64,000 bases of DNA from contig BROE01000016.1 in the NCBI GenBank assembly GCA_036571765.1, positions 8,870,892 to 8,934,891 on the forward strand, in the 5' to 3' direction. Positions 39,110 to 50,145 of the stretch are shown piece after piece (position 1 is the stretch's first letter; each line of letters opens with the position of its first letter). A model generated the notes under the pieces. The model saw only the letters and a program-made list of their open reading frames with translations. It did no database searches and was not told the DNA's origin. The DNA comes from Plecoglossus altivelis (Eukaryota > Chordata > Actinopteri > Osmeriformes > Plecoglossidae). Position numbers and translations under genes: made by a program.

Positions 39110-42100
39110 TGGAGAAGAAAACCGATGAGTTATAGTAAGATACGGTCATGTTGGTAACAAAATGTTCCTGCCCCCAAGAAAAGTGTGCAAGTGTTTTGTA
39201 AAAAAAAAAAAAGAAGTTTTAAACAGAATCTTTGAACGAATACACAATACACAAATCTCTCTCTCTTGTGGGAAAACGGGGTGAATACGAGAGGAAAATG
39301 TTTCATTTTTCCTCCAACAGCTGCTAAATGAGCGGCACGGATCTTTCGATTTGCATCTTTAGTTGCTTTGTTGATTTGATAAGGCCTATTAACATTTGGA
39401 AACAGCTCGTGTAATTTGACTGGGGACTTCCAATTTGCCTGTGAGGAGCAGACTGCAGCTCAAACACATTCTCTCTCTCTGTACTTTCTCCCCTCCACTG
39501 TGCTTTAAATCTAGCTAGTCTGAGTGTTGGTATTTAAGAGAGTCTTAGTAATGGTTGTAGAAGCAAACCAGCAAATTTGAGAGTGCCATTGTATATTATT
39601 TGTATTGTAATCCATTGACTACTCTAGTGTTTGTGTGCATATTTGCTTGTGTGAGAGTGTTCGTTTGGAGGGCCGCTGATCTGATCCACATTATGAGCCC
39701 CTCTCCACCTCTTTTATCTGCCATGGTCAATTAACCAGATTCAGGTAAACATAGTCCGGACTGTGCCAAAAGCAATAAACACCAGCCTGGACTTACAGGT
39801 TTCCAAGGACGTGAGTATGTGTGCTTGTAACTCTTCTGTTTGGTGGAAGGCAAGTAGCTGCTTCACACAATATTCTACATCCAAACACAATTTATAGCCA
39901 TCTACCGCCTACAGGTCTAGCCACTCAGTTAACCACTCACTTTTGTGTTGTTGATAAATCCATGCCCTTTTGAGGTATTTTCCTCCCTACCGAGACTAAA
40001 TGAAAGCCAGATGAACTATACTGCATCATCAGCTTCCACAATCACTCTGGAAACTGAGGTAAGCCTGGGCGTGACCCTTAAGAGGTCATACAGAACTGTG
40101 TGCATGTGCGTTAGGGAGACCTGGGAGGTGGGGGAGATAGTAGTCGGGGGGAAAAAGTTGGGACATCCGCTGAGGGTGGTCAGCTGACAGATGTGTATGT
40201 GTGCCAATCTGCTTTTCTCATTGTTGAAGAGGAACCTCTGGCTTCTGCCTATGGCCTCACAGTTTTGCATTCTCTTGCATTTTCCATGGTGTTTATACAT
40301 GTGTGTGTGTGTGTGTGCTGTGAACAGCAAGTCTGGACAGCTGGGGTTCCACTCAGTTGGTCCCTTTATGCAGTCCTGCCTCACTTAATGAACTTGTGCT
40401 TCTGCACAGCAGGAACCATTTTAACTCGCGCACTACATAGCATTTAGCACAAGGCCAACGATTCAACTGAGAGTCTACAACAAAGCAACAGCTAAGTTGA
40501 CTTTCACCTCAACCACTTTGAAGTAGGCATTTATTATGACTGTGTGATTATAGAAATGTGATTTGCGAGGCTACTTTTTATAACAACACTTGGTCCACAA
40601 CAAAGTAGCTGATCAAAAGCTAATAGCTAACCACCCACCTATGCTTCTTTCCCTTGGGGGACGATTTGGCACCTCACTGTAAAGCTAAGCAACGAAATTA
40701 CCTCAGCCTAAACCTGTCAACAGACCATTACAGCCCACGCCGCCTATTATGGGATGTTGAAAAAAGAGCCAAAGCTATTGTAGCGCAAAGGTGTTGGCAG
40801 ATATAGGCTGGAGGAATGTGGCTGACGGGGTATTGGTTGGCTGGGTTGGCCATGAGCAAGTCTACTTTCTCAAAACACGGTTAAGTCTGTGGATTCTTAT
40901 CAACACGCTTAATGGAGCACAATGATGACATGGCACTGATGAGGGATCTGATTGGATAAAAGGTTAAAGTACACATAACCAGAGTACAATCAAGGCATGG
41001 GGGGAAAAAACATTCAATCTTAACGACGAGTCGGCAGAAAGCAATGTTTTATAAGTATGGTGAAATCGTGTGATGATCCAAATATAGTTTTACGTAACTG
41101 AGATTTCTCTAAACTCACATGACTTTGAAACTCCATTCACAGCTTTTACTGAAGTGTCTCACACACAACAATAAACTAATCATGTGAATATTTTATTAGA
41201 CTACAAAAGACTACATTTCTATCACATACAAAGGCAGTTTGTCTGAACTGAATACTTCTACAATGCCCAAGGAAGTAAATTAAAAAGAATCTCTCATAGA
41301 TACATTCTAGACCACAGTGCACTCTTAAACCACAACCACACACACCCACACATGCTCACACATGGCCCCTGTACAGGGAGTTAGGGAATGTGGCATTACC
41401 CCCAGTGGCTTGGTCATACCTGGGGGCCCATGAATGAAGCCCTCAGGTGAAGCGCTGTTGAAACAAATCTAAAGCTGCCTAATGACACGCACTGTGAAAC
41501 TCTTCACAGGTCATTTACAGTGCTGACAGGCTCCTGCCTATACACCACTGTATGTGTGTGTGTGTGTGTAACTGAGACTGGAATGGGTGTTTTGTATGAG
41601 TGTGAGAATGTAGGCGTGCATGTCTTGTGCAGTTGAGTTAGGGGCCTCTATCCTTCACTGCTGAGTAATCTCAAAGGGGCTAGGCTATGAAAACAATGCA
41701 TTGTCTTCCTCCGATATAGGTTCACAGTATGGGACAGGTATCTTCTACAGAAACAGAGACTGGTCGGCCCAGAGATTACATCTTAAAGACCGACCTGATA
41801 AGTTTGATTTTGTTTAGAGACAAAAGGAGGTTCCTTGACGAGTGAAAATCATAGAGTTGTCTACTGAGCCATTGTTAAACATCACATGGGATAACAATGC
41901 TAGATGGTAAGTACACCTGTACTTGTCGTTGCTTTCCATTTCTTCTCTGGTGATTAAGCAAGCTATGCAAACAGAGATGAGCGTGGTTTTCCCCACTATG
42001 TTATCATAAAGGGCCTCGTGTTCCTCCTGACCATGTCTCCTGACAGGCACAAGCTTTAGGCCCAGATCCAAATCTCCAAAGTGTACAGTATGAATGACAT

Positions 42101-43870
42101 TACAGAGGCCCCCCAGAGGCAGTTCTCTTACACTCAACAGGCCAGCGGGGGGGGGACGGACATGCAAGCCGTCTCCTCGTTTGTATCTTGACTGGTTCTT
42201 GTTTCTACCTAACGTTCAGTCGTTCCAAACACGTGTTTCTCTCTTCAGCCAAGTAACTGACATGATGCAAAAGTCCAGAGAAAGCACATTCAATCAAATA
42301 TTGTCTTCATCACAGCGGTCTTAAACACACACGTCAGTCCCAGCTACAGACAGGGTTGGTACAGCCATGTGCCTACCATCCCCGAAGTTACAATAAGTCA
42401 ATTAATGTCCAAACAATCACTTCTGATCTGCGAAATCTCCCTAAAGAAAACATCCATATTAAAAATGACAGCTTCAAATAGGTACCATGGAAACATAATG
42501 GTGCCAGCTATTACTGCCTTACACCCGACTAACAGTCATAAATCATGCGCTCCCCACAAAGACCAGCGTTGTACTCCTTCGCTCTGATTCAATAATCAGA
42601 AATTGCTCTGTGTATAGTGTGACGAGCGAGTGCTGAAAAACCCTTTCTTCTGAAAGGCTTCTGAGTCTTTGCTTTCTGAGGCCAGGCAACAGGGATCCTT
42701 CAGCGAGCACCATATTGTACCTGCTCGACACCTGTTGGCCTCGCAAGGTTTCATCAGATAGTTGAAATAAATGCTAGTCATCATCATAACCATAATCATA
42801 GTCATAAAACAGCCTTTTATGCCTGTGCCAAATTGCCCAGCCTCCTGATTTACAGTCCGTACGATGGGGAGAAAGAAGGCATAGTTAAGCTTCTGCCTGA
42901 TACCTTGTGTGATGTTGGACGCACATAGACGCACACACATAGATATGAACACGACACACTTATACACACACTTGCGTGTGTTGTAACTGAGAGCAAATCT
43001 GTTACTGGCCAATAATAGCTGGGTTTTGGGTTTGGAGAACAGATTTCTCTAGAAGGCACAAAGACTAACCTTGTCCCACACAATCCTAATGCAGCAGGTG
43101 TGTGAAATGAAAGACCATAAAGAAAATTCATCTTGATATTAGTCTCAGATGAATCACTCTCATTTCTACTAGCACTGTCCTCATATGACGAGCTACATTT
43201 TCATACACTTGCAGTATGTAAGTGTAATCACACAAATTGACAAGATGTTTGATTCATATTTTAATAGTCGTTTTTCCCCTTCATGAAATGTCAATGAATC
43301 AGTCTGCCGCCAACAGATACAAAATAGCTAGATAATAACAAAGGTGCAGGCTATTCCTACTGTGGCTTGGGAGTGGAATGATACTGTCTTTATCGCGGCC
43401 TTCTTTCTGCTCAGTGCTATTTTAGAACAAAATGAAGAGACGAAGCTTAGTGAAGAACAAAAACAAAAAACACGGGGCATTGAAAACAGGTGGGTTTTGC
43501 GCCATTGCAACATGGGATTCAAGTACTAGATCAGATAAACACTATTTGAAACTCTAAATGCAGGTTCAGGTACATGCAAGTGTAGATTTACTCTCTGTGA
43601 ATGGAACACATTGGAAGACCTTGATTACAACATTGGACAAGTAACTTTTAAAACAGGATTAGCTTATCCATTTTTGTATTTCTGTGCACGTATTTGCTCA
43701 AACTGAAAGTCTGCAACAAAGTAATATTTCAGACGCTTTGGCCCCACAAAAATAAGACATTTACCAACTAATTAGCATTAGCATTAGGCCAGAGAAATAT
43801 GTCCATAACCCACTGATGGTTAGCAGTCATGATCAGGTCAGTATCTGGGCGTGGCCCAACAGTCCTCATT
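39110..43870. other. Non-coding stretch downstream of etaa1
   Basis: No gene recognised; in particular no C1D-like exon was seen. It holds A13 at 39200-39212, (GT)n at 40301-40317 and (TG)n at 41553-41570. Longer open frames (for example minus 43012-42596) lack support. Confidence 0.5.
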
Positions 43871-43875
43871 CACCA

Positions 43876-44000
43876 TCAGCAAGGTGCTCCTCTTGGTTTT
43901 TGGGCCAGCATCCGTGATCTTCTCCTGGCCAGCGCCTCCTGCTTCTTCCTTTCTATCTCCAGCGCTGAACACTTCCCCGCCATGCCACGTGTGACAAAAA
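43876..44000 (-). CDS. etaa1: etaa1 last coding exon, RPA32-binding helix
   Basis: The acceptor TTTTTGATAG gives the phase that completes the split codon of exon 5. The exon encodes residues 623-663. EIERKKQEALARRRSRM is a basic amphipathic helix of the RPA32C-binding class also found in SMARCAL1, TIPIN, UNG2 and XPA. The stop TGA is at 43878-43876. No canonical AATAAA was seen soon after it; an AATACA variant lies at 43680-43675. Confidence 0.92.
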
Positions 44001-47000
44001 CTATCAAAAACACGCACAGAAAACTATAGTTTAAAGATGGTAGTTGTGTAATGACGCTTTGTTGCACTGTTGGTTACTGTGGTGTTACTGACTAGTCTGT
44101 TGCCTGAGATAAATGCTTTGTTTTGTCGTTATGTTATTGTATTAGTAACCTACTCTGTCTCCATCGTTATTATTGGCAATTTCCCTTGGAAATAAATGTG
44201 AGATCTATTTATCTTTATAAAGCATAATCAAATATGTTTTTCAGGTATGACAGTACTAAAGTACAGCCTCCTTTCAGAACCCTTATTCAAACCCTGTCTG
44301 CTGATCAAACAGAGGGTTTTCAGGTTCCTGTGGAAAGTAGATAACATCTACAATAAACATCCTGATTGGGCTAATGTGCTCTTTGGGGCCAGCGTCTAAT
44401 GCAATATCTGTACTAACGTAGCACAGGTGCAAGGGCAGTGGGTGGCTGGGAGGGGGGGGGGCAAACAAAGCTTACCTTTGTTGTTCATGGTTGCAGAGTC
44501 GGACAGATGCCTCTTGAATGATGCATGATGGGAGTTGGAGTTTCGGGCCGAAACTGTATGTGGTTGGACAGTTGTCTTATTGTCCACAGACTGGAAGGTT
44601 GCACAGGTCCCATGGCTTATTGATCCCCCACCAGGAGCACTATTACCCCAGGTGACCATGCCCACCCCACCACCTGAGTGACTCTGAGTCACAGTGGAGT
44701 GGTTGGCAGCTTTATGTGGTGATGTAGTAGTGATGCTGGTTCCCGGTGCAGAGTTAGAACGGATGTACCCGCATGATCCTCGGTTCGCAGACCGATCTGT
44801 ATCAATGATTACGGGTGCGGACATTTTTTGCGTGACGTCGTCAAATGGTTTCTGCCAGTCAGAGCTGGTCGCCGATTCTGGTTGACTGTAGGAGATCCTC
44901 TCAACCTTGTCACACACCTGGTACAACAGTTCATCATCGTCCCCTTCGTCCCACTGGGACTCCGAGTCAAAAAGGGACTTTGGGTCCACGTCTGAGACGT
45001 CCTTTAGAGAGTTCTCTGTCCGCTGGTCTGAAGTCACTATGACAGAAGAGCCTGGCATGGTTGTAGAGCAGCCCTGAACAAGCCTTTGACTAGAAGGATG
45101 GGGGTTTTCTACAGTAAAGTGTGTGAGGCTTGGTTTGGGTACTTCTCTGGCTGCAGACATCTTGCCCTGGAAGTAGGGATTGGGTTCTAGCCTGAAAGTG
45201 CTTCGGTGGGTAGTCTTCGCTTTGGGACACAGCCCTGTAAGGTTGCTTCTGCTGGCTTGAGGGTGCACAATGGACACCTGATCAGGACAGCGCACACTTG
45301 TAGACCTGCATGCAGTTATAGCTGGAAGACATTTTGTAGCAAGGTCAGTTTTGATAGTGCACGTTTGTGAGCTGGGTTTGGGTGCCACTTCTGCCTGTGG
45401 CTCAGAGTTCATCTCAAACACATTTGAGTCGTTGAGGAGGTCATCATTCTCCCAGTCTTCGTCAAAATCGTCCGCTATGACCGACGCACCTCTGGAAATC
45501 CCGGGACATGGTACAGGACCAGATTTGACCTCTGACCTGTGGGTGGCGAGGTGAGAAACCCCAGGCTGACCCTTAATGTCTTCTGGGTAAGAGGACGTAG
45601 ATGAACCCTGACTCAGGCGGCCGCTAATTCGCTGAGTCGGCCCGTCAAACAGAGCGTGTAGCTCCTCCTCCGCTTGCTGGGACCTGGAGGACAGACCTTT
45701 GAGTTCCTCCACGGAAACGGCAGGCAGAATTTCACTTGACGACCGGCCGTCTGACGCGTTGTGTTTGCTGAGATTGTTGAGGTTGTTGTTTCGTCGTTCA
45801 AGGCTCTCTTTGTCTTGCTGGTGCATGCTGATGTCAAACTGCTTGGCCAGTTTCATGAGGTCCTCCACATTGCTTTGCCTAGGAAATCAAGAAAAAAAAT
45901 GGTTATTTCTTCGTATCTTTGGTAAATCACTTGAAATATGGCTGTATTGAAACCTGAAGAGTATCTATGTAATGGTTATTAGGGCACTTATTCAGATGTC
46001 TCTCGCTTTTAACTTACCGTGCTGACTTTCTTCTACCACTTGGCGGACGCTCTTCAGGGGTACAGGGGACAGCACTGTCCCCGATCCACTGCAACAAGGC
46101 GGACTCGACGTTGGTAGGTTTGGTATCCTGAAAAAAAACAACACGTTTAGACTCTGAGCACCTGCTGGAAATACTTTACAGTTTATAGAATAAACTCGAT
46201 GTGTATACGGGAAATATAGCATGTTGAAGATACAGATCAAGTGAAGGGAAATAAGAACATTTTCAAAAGATCAGTGATGATGGATTGTATTTGCTGTCAC
46301 AATTTGTGACAAATTTGACCGAAAAGTCTTTGACTTGACCAGACCTATTAATCAGTAGAATTACTCCTCAAAGACATGCACCGATACGATAGAAAAAAAG
46401 CACATTTAAAATAACAAATGTACTGACCTTTGGAGCAATGCGATTGACAATGTCTGAGATCTTGACAACTTTATTGTCTCCAGGTCCTTTCCCTGTGAAA
46501 CAGTCAACCATTATAGCCATACATTTCCTTGCCTCTTTTAAAAAGATACGCTCCCTGAAAGAGTATGTTTTACATTTTATTTTAATGTGTTAAATCACCA
46601 TTGTTTTAGTGTGTTACCATTGTTTCCAAAAGGTGATGTGGAGTCCCATATGATGTCATGCACCAATTCTCCATCACCAGGGGAATCTCCACTATTCACG
46701 TTGGAGTATCTTAATCTTCCTCTGCATTTGGGGGTCTCCAAAACTAATGACATCAAAGTTTAGAAAGATGTGAATGAACACTTTGAAGTTTGCTAACTAT
46801 TGAGAAAGGTACGACATCCGCTATACTTTATGAATCAACTTTGCAGAACCCAAACACTGACAAATGAGGAGTATTTTATCTGGGTGTACGCCTAGGCATA
46901 TAATTGCCTCAAGTGATCCAGTTAAACCCTATATACTCGTGAGGAAGATGGTAAAGTTGGCCATTCATTCATAAACCTCTATTTGAAGCTAAATAATTAG

Positions 47001-47275
47001 ACACATGTTGAAAAGTCGATCTCAGTTTGAGCAGCTGACATAACCTGTTAGCTGAGTAACCTGACTAGAAAACTGGGAAGCTCATTTGGTATGATCCGTG
47101 CAATACTCTTACCTTTGGAACAACTTGAAGAGTTCATGCATGGTGATCGTGGCGTATATTTAGTTTTTTTCCTTGATGTGTTCGATCTCAGTCTGTTTTG
47201 AGAAAGTGCATGATTCTTGAATTCACTGAACTCAAGTGAAGTAGTAGGAGCGTCATGGTTTTTCCGGTCAGACAT
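43876..47275 (-). CDS. etaa1: ETAA1, RPA-binding activator of ATR kinase (six coding exons)
   Basis: Spliced gene read on the minus strand: exons 47275-47113, 46743-46618, 46492-46428, 46127-46018, 45878-44476 and 44000-43876. All introns are GT-AG, the phases fit and the sum is exactly 664 codons including TGA, giving 663 residues. ETAA1 is a nuclear replication-stress protein that binds RPA-coated single-stranded DNA and activates ATR-ATRIP in parallel with TOPBP1. Seen in order: N-terminus MSDRKNHDAP; LETPK (56-60); IWDSTSPFG (86-94); ISDIVNRIAPK (108-118); the activating motif LLQWIGDSAVPCTP (129-142, key Trp132); VEDLMKLAKQFD coiled-coil start (159-170); EELHALFDG (227-235); acidic DDFDEDWENDDLL (291-303); acidic DEGDDDELLYQVCDKVE (465-481); and the RPA32C-type helix EIERKKQEALARRRSRM (637-653). 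These match the human order. It is shorter than human ETAA1 (926 residues), mostly in the low-complexity middle. The first in-frame ATG was chosen because it aligns with the human start. Confidence 0.95.
44476..45878 (-). CDS. etaa1: etaa1 coding exon 5 (large central exon)
   Basis: A 1,403-base exon holding residues 155-622. It starts after TTTCCTAG and ends AACAAAG|GTAAGC, phase 1. It begins with the coiled-coil VEDLMKLAKQFD, then has two acidic-hydrophobic motifs of the type that binds the RPA70 N-terminal domain (291-303 and about 456-484), and ends near KRHLSDS (610-616). The rest is Ser/Thr-rich and looks disordered. The frame stays open 26 codons past the donor, to 44396. Confidence 0.95.
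46018..46127 (-). CDS. etaa1: etaa1 coding exon 4, ATR-activating motif
   Basis: The acceptor has a T8 tract before CAG and the donor is GCACG|GTAAGTT, phase 2. The exon carries ALLQWIGDSAVPCTPE. The tryptophan (132 here) corresponds to the human residue required for ATR activation, and the PCTP that follows is also conserved. Confidence 0.93.
46428..46492 (-). CDS. etaa1: etaa1 coding exon 3
   Basis: A 65-base exon with acceptor TTTCACAG and donor CCAAAG|GTCAGT, leaving in phase 0. It encodes KVVKISDIVNRIAPK, the counterpart of human EISHIVNRIAPQ. Confidence 0.92.
46618..46743 (-). CDS. etaa1: etaa1 coding exon 2
   Basis: The acceptor is TCATTAG and the donor AATG|GTAACAC. It enters and leaves in phase 1 and encodes residues 55-97. 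LETPK and DIIWDSTSPFG are the conserved ETAA1 pieces (human LETPK-like and DIFWDQNSP). Confidence 0.9.
47113..47275 (-). CDS. etaa1: etaa1 coding exon 1
   Basis: It encodes residues 1-54 plus one base. It begins at ATG (MSDRKNHDAP) and ends at the donor AAAG|GTAAGAG, phase 1. The peptide is basic and poorly structured, like the N-terminus of known ETAA1 proteins. Confidence 0.9.
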
Positions 47276-47375
47276 TTTATTTTTAAATATTCCTGCACCA
47301 TTGATTATCTTCTCAATTGGATGACAAAACACTGACTGTTAATTAAGCTAATAAATACAGTTTTGTAAGGCGATT

Positions 47376-47460
47376 TTTAAAGTTTGTTTTCATGGGGTTC
47401 TTTAAAGCAAGTCGCCATTTTTTGATGACGGTCCATAGTACGGATGTATGATTGGTTCCT
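47376..47460 (-). promoter_or_regulatory. Probable etaa1 core promoter with CCAAT box, YY1-like site and short uORF
   Basis: On the minus strand a CCAAT box (47455-47451) is followed about 30 bases later by AAAATGGCGAC (47421-47411), close to the YY1 consensus that often sits just downstream of the start site in TATA-less housekeeping genes. The ATG inside that site opens a 13-codon upstream reading frame (47418-47377) that ends about 100 bases before the main ATG. The position fits the first exon, but the transcription start itself is inferred. Confidence 0.5.
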
Positions 47461-47706
47461 CCCGTCTCGCAGTCTTTGAAAACACGCGAGAGTAAGAATG
47501 GTCCTCGTGGCTGAGCGTTTATTTAAAGTCCCGTCTGAGTTGTTGGAGGTTAAGAGCTGGAACATTAAGGAGTTTACTTTTAAACAGTATAGATTTTTAC
47601 CATAATTATAGTACATTTCCAATCCAGTAAACAAATGTTTATTTCCCATAGGCTACCAGTAGGCCTACATTCACTGATTATCGAATAGGCTTTCCAGCCT
47701 CTACCC

Positions 47707-47844
47707 CAGAGGTATCAAACCATTCAAATGAATGGGTTGTAAGCTTGATAACAACCCATTCATTTGAATCAGGTGTGCTGGAGCAGGGAAACATCGAAAA
47801 CCTTCAGGACAGCGGCCCCCGAGGACCAGGGTCTGAGACCCCTG
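47707..47844. mobile_element. hAT-type MITE, 138 bp
   Basis: The ends form imperfect terminal inverted repeats: CAGAGGTATCAAACC on the left and the complement of CAGGGGTCTCAGACC on the right, 12 of 15 matching. The flanking 8-mers CTCTACCC (47699-47706) and CTCCACCC (47845-47852) match at 7 of 8, as expected for a hAT target-site duplication. Inside is a perfect 19-bp inverted repeat, 47722-47740 against 47751-47769, with a 10-base loop. There is no coding capacity. It sits about 430 bp upstream of the etaa1 ATG. Confidence 0.8.
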
Positions 47845-48141
47845 CTCCACCCAATCTGATCCCTCAGCAAATATGAGACAGACATGGCATTTCCTTCACC
47901 CCATTGATGTCATCTGTCTCCATGACATTGCACAGACACACACTGCTGCTCCATCCAAACATCACCGATGACCTGACAGCCCGGGGTCACATTGTATCCA
48001 TGCACAATATTTCCAGGTCACACAATCTTCACCAGACCTATGAGATACATTTTAAAACAAGGGCTGCTGAACACGTGCCTATATTCAAAGTGAGATGATT
48101 GAGACTTTAAGAAAGCTCACTGAATCATCGAAGCAAAATCA

Positions 48142-48147
48142 TTTATT
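48142..48147 (-). terminator. AATAAA polyadenylation signal candidate
   Basis: A canonical hexamer on the minus strand, about 110 bases past the stop of the possible terminal exon at 48313-48256. On its own it is weak evidence. Confidence 0.25.
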
Positions 48148-48255
48148 TTTGTGTGAAATCCAAAAACCCACTTATTTGTTCCTAAATCTCCACCGGGCAT
48201 GATGATAGTCCTCTGCACTACTTGAACACCTGTAAGACCAGATACTGCTCACTCT

Positions 48256-48688
48256 TCACACACACATTTCGTTCAGAGCATCCACCAAACTTTCATCCTC
48301 ATCCTCAGTATTCCTGATGAAAAAAACAAATGCAAAGACGTCAAATATTTCATACAGTTTCGTACAGTGTAAAAAAACAAAATCCAAGCTAACGGCTTAT
48401 CTCCTAACAGTAATCAAAATTACATTAAAAAGACACAGGAGATTTCATATGAAGTCAGCTTATCTCTGTCATTTTAGATGCCTCTGAGAAAGCATAAAAA
48501 ATGACTGCTGGACAAGGTTCAAAAGCAGGGCTTGAGTGTGTCCTTCAACACCACATTGTAGTTAAACAGACAGCAGGGTCAGACCATGTTCACTCGGGAC
48601 TGATATTATGAAATGACAAACGCTTCATTACCTGTTCTTTAGACGTGAGCACGGATTTTGTGGTCGGATACCAGGTTTAAAATGAATT
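48256..48688 (-). CDS. Possible two 3'-terminal exons of an unidentified minus-strand gene
   Basis: Candidate exon A is 48688-48632 (acceptor TTAATTTAG, donor AACAG|GTAATG); candidate exon B is 48313-48256 (acceptor with T-rich tract before CATCAG, stop TGA). The phases fit. Exon A reads IHFKPGIRPQNPCSRLKN, a split codon gives R, and exon B reads NTEDEDESLVDALNEMCV then stop. An AATAAA lies about 110 bases after the stop. The acidic tail and exon layout look like the end of a real gene, but I do not recognise the protein and found no upstream exons. Short open frames and AATAAA are common by chance in AT-rich DNA, so confidence is low. Confidence 0.25.
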
Positions 48689-48854
48689 CTAAATTAATAC
48701 AATTCTAGACTTTATATCTTTTTGATGATATTGCTGTATTCGCATGGTGATTTAATCAATCAGTTTCATTTATGTAATAGAATAAAAGTGCGCTGATTAC
48801 AAACACTTTGGTACCACTGTTATTGCGGTCCTACCCAGCATTTTCCTGCATAAA

Positions 48855-48869
48855 GCACTAGATGGTGCT
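48855..48869 (+). promoter_or_regulatory. CTCF-like motif
   Basis: GCACTAGATGGTGCT matches CCASYAGRKGGCRSY at all but two positions (first base, and T for C in the core). It lies between the etaa1 side and the enhancer-rich side. Confidence 0.35.
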
Positions 48870-49079
48870 TGTATTCTTCTCTAGGTGAGTGTGCGTGTGC
48901 ATGCGCGTGTGTGCGCGTGTGCGTGAGTGTAATGCTACAGGGATATGAGCTGGATGCTGGGAGACTTCAGTGCTGCTCCTATGAACATGCCTCACTGGGT
49001 AGGATGGCAGTGTGTGAGTAATGGACACCACTGTCTACAAACTGATACCAAAACATACATGCACGCACACATACACATG

Positions 49080-49083
<4 letters not shown>

Positions 49084-49143
<60 letters not shown>
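49084..49143. repeat. (CA)30 microsatellite
   Basis: 60 bases of pure CA. Confidence 0.98.
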
Positions 49144-49147
<4 letters not shown>

Positions 49148-50035
49148 ATTCAACTATCCTGTTACTCTGTACACTATGAACAGGCTGTACTCTCTATACA
49201 AGGATCATGGCCGTTTTTGACATGCATGTCCTACAAAATCACTTGTCTGTCAATACTCTGGAGATTTGAGTAAGAAATGTATTATTCTATCTCAGATAAT
49301 AGTACTTATTATTAGTACTATACTGTTGTTGTTATTATTATAGTATAAATATTACTATAATATTACTACAATCCTATAGTTCTATATTTGTTGTATATGT
49401 TTTCAATGTATTACTTTGGGTTTAACTGAACACATTTAACAAAGCACACATTACGGAACACAACCCATTCTGTTACGCGTCTCAAATGTAACTTGACTTA
49501 AATAGAGCTTACAGTGGTATAATTGCAGCAGTTACAACTCTTTAATTAATAGTGAACCGCTTTGCATGCCTTTTCCTTATATATTCACAGATTCCAGGGG
49601 GGTGTATCCCTGTGGCCCTGTCAGCTGAGTTGTGTCACATCACGCTTCCATGCAGAAATGTGCCCCAAGGCTCAGTTTACTTCACATAAAAAGCCACCAT
49701 AACAGCCTCTGTCACACCGACTGTTAGCATTTGACATAAATGATAGTTAGACCACAAAAGGGTATGTGTCACTTTCAATTGAAAATGAGACGTAAAGCCA
49801 TTGCCACTGTTTCTTTTCTTTTTTTTATCTCTTTTGTTTGTACTCCTTCTCTTCTCTTCTCCTTCATGCTTTCACACATTTGGGCGGTGAGATGCCAAAG
49901 GCTCTGTAAGAGGAAGCTGCTAACCTTGCACTAAGAGTCACTAGGAATTACATTGCTAACACACAACACTACACCCTTAGCTGAGAACGATATGAAGGCT
50001 TTCTAGCTCCCGAGAATTTATTTTGTTCCGCCTCC
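49144..50035. other. Non-coding stretch
   Basis: AT-rich unique DNA, with a TATTATTA-type patch at 49285-49400. No gene recognised. Confidence 0.5.
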
Positions 50036-50039
50036 GTCG

Positions 50040-50145
50040 TTTAGACCCAATTAAGAAGCTAATTGCAGAGCTCGCTAAGGACAAGCATTGTAGTAAAAGT
50101 ACAGAGCTCATGGCTAATTGCCCAAGCAGATGCTAGTCTTAATGA
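50040..50145. promoter_or_regulatory. Candidate enhancer block with twin GCTAATTGC sites
   Basis: The 9-mer GCTAATTGC occurs at 50058-50066 and 50113-50121, exactly 55 bases apart, with CAATTAAG just upstream. TAATTG is a homeodomain core. Texture is that of a developmental non-coding element. Confidence 0.3.

Noticed and set aside
42596..43012. 138-codon minus-strand open frame
   Set aside because: Unusual composition, no splice or start context and no recognisable domain.
43829..44029. Plus-strand open frame opposite etaa1 exon 6
   Set aside because: It is the shadow of the real minus-strand exon.
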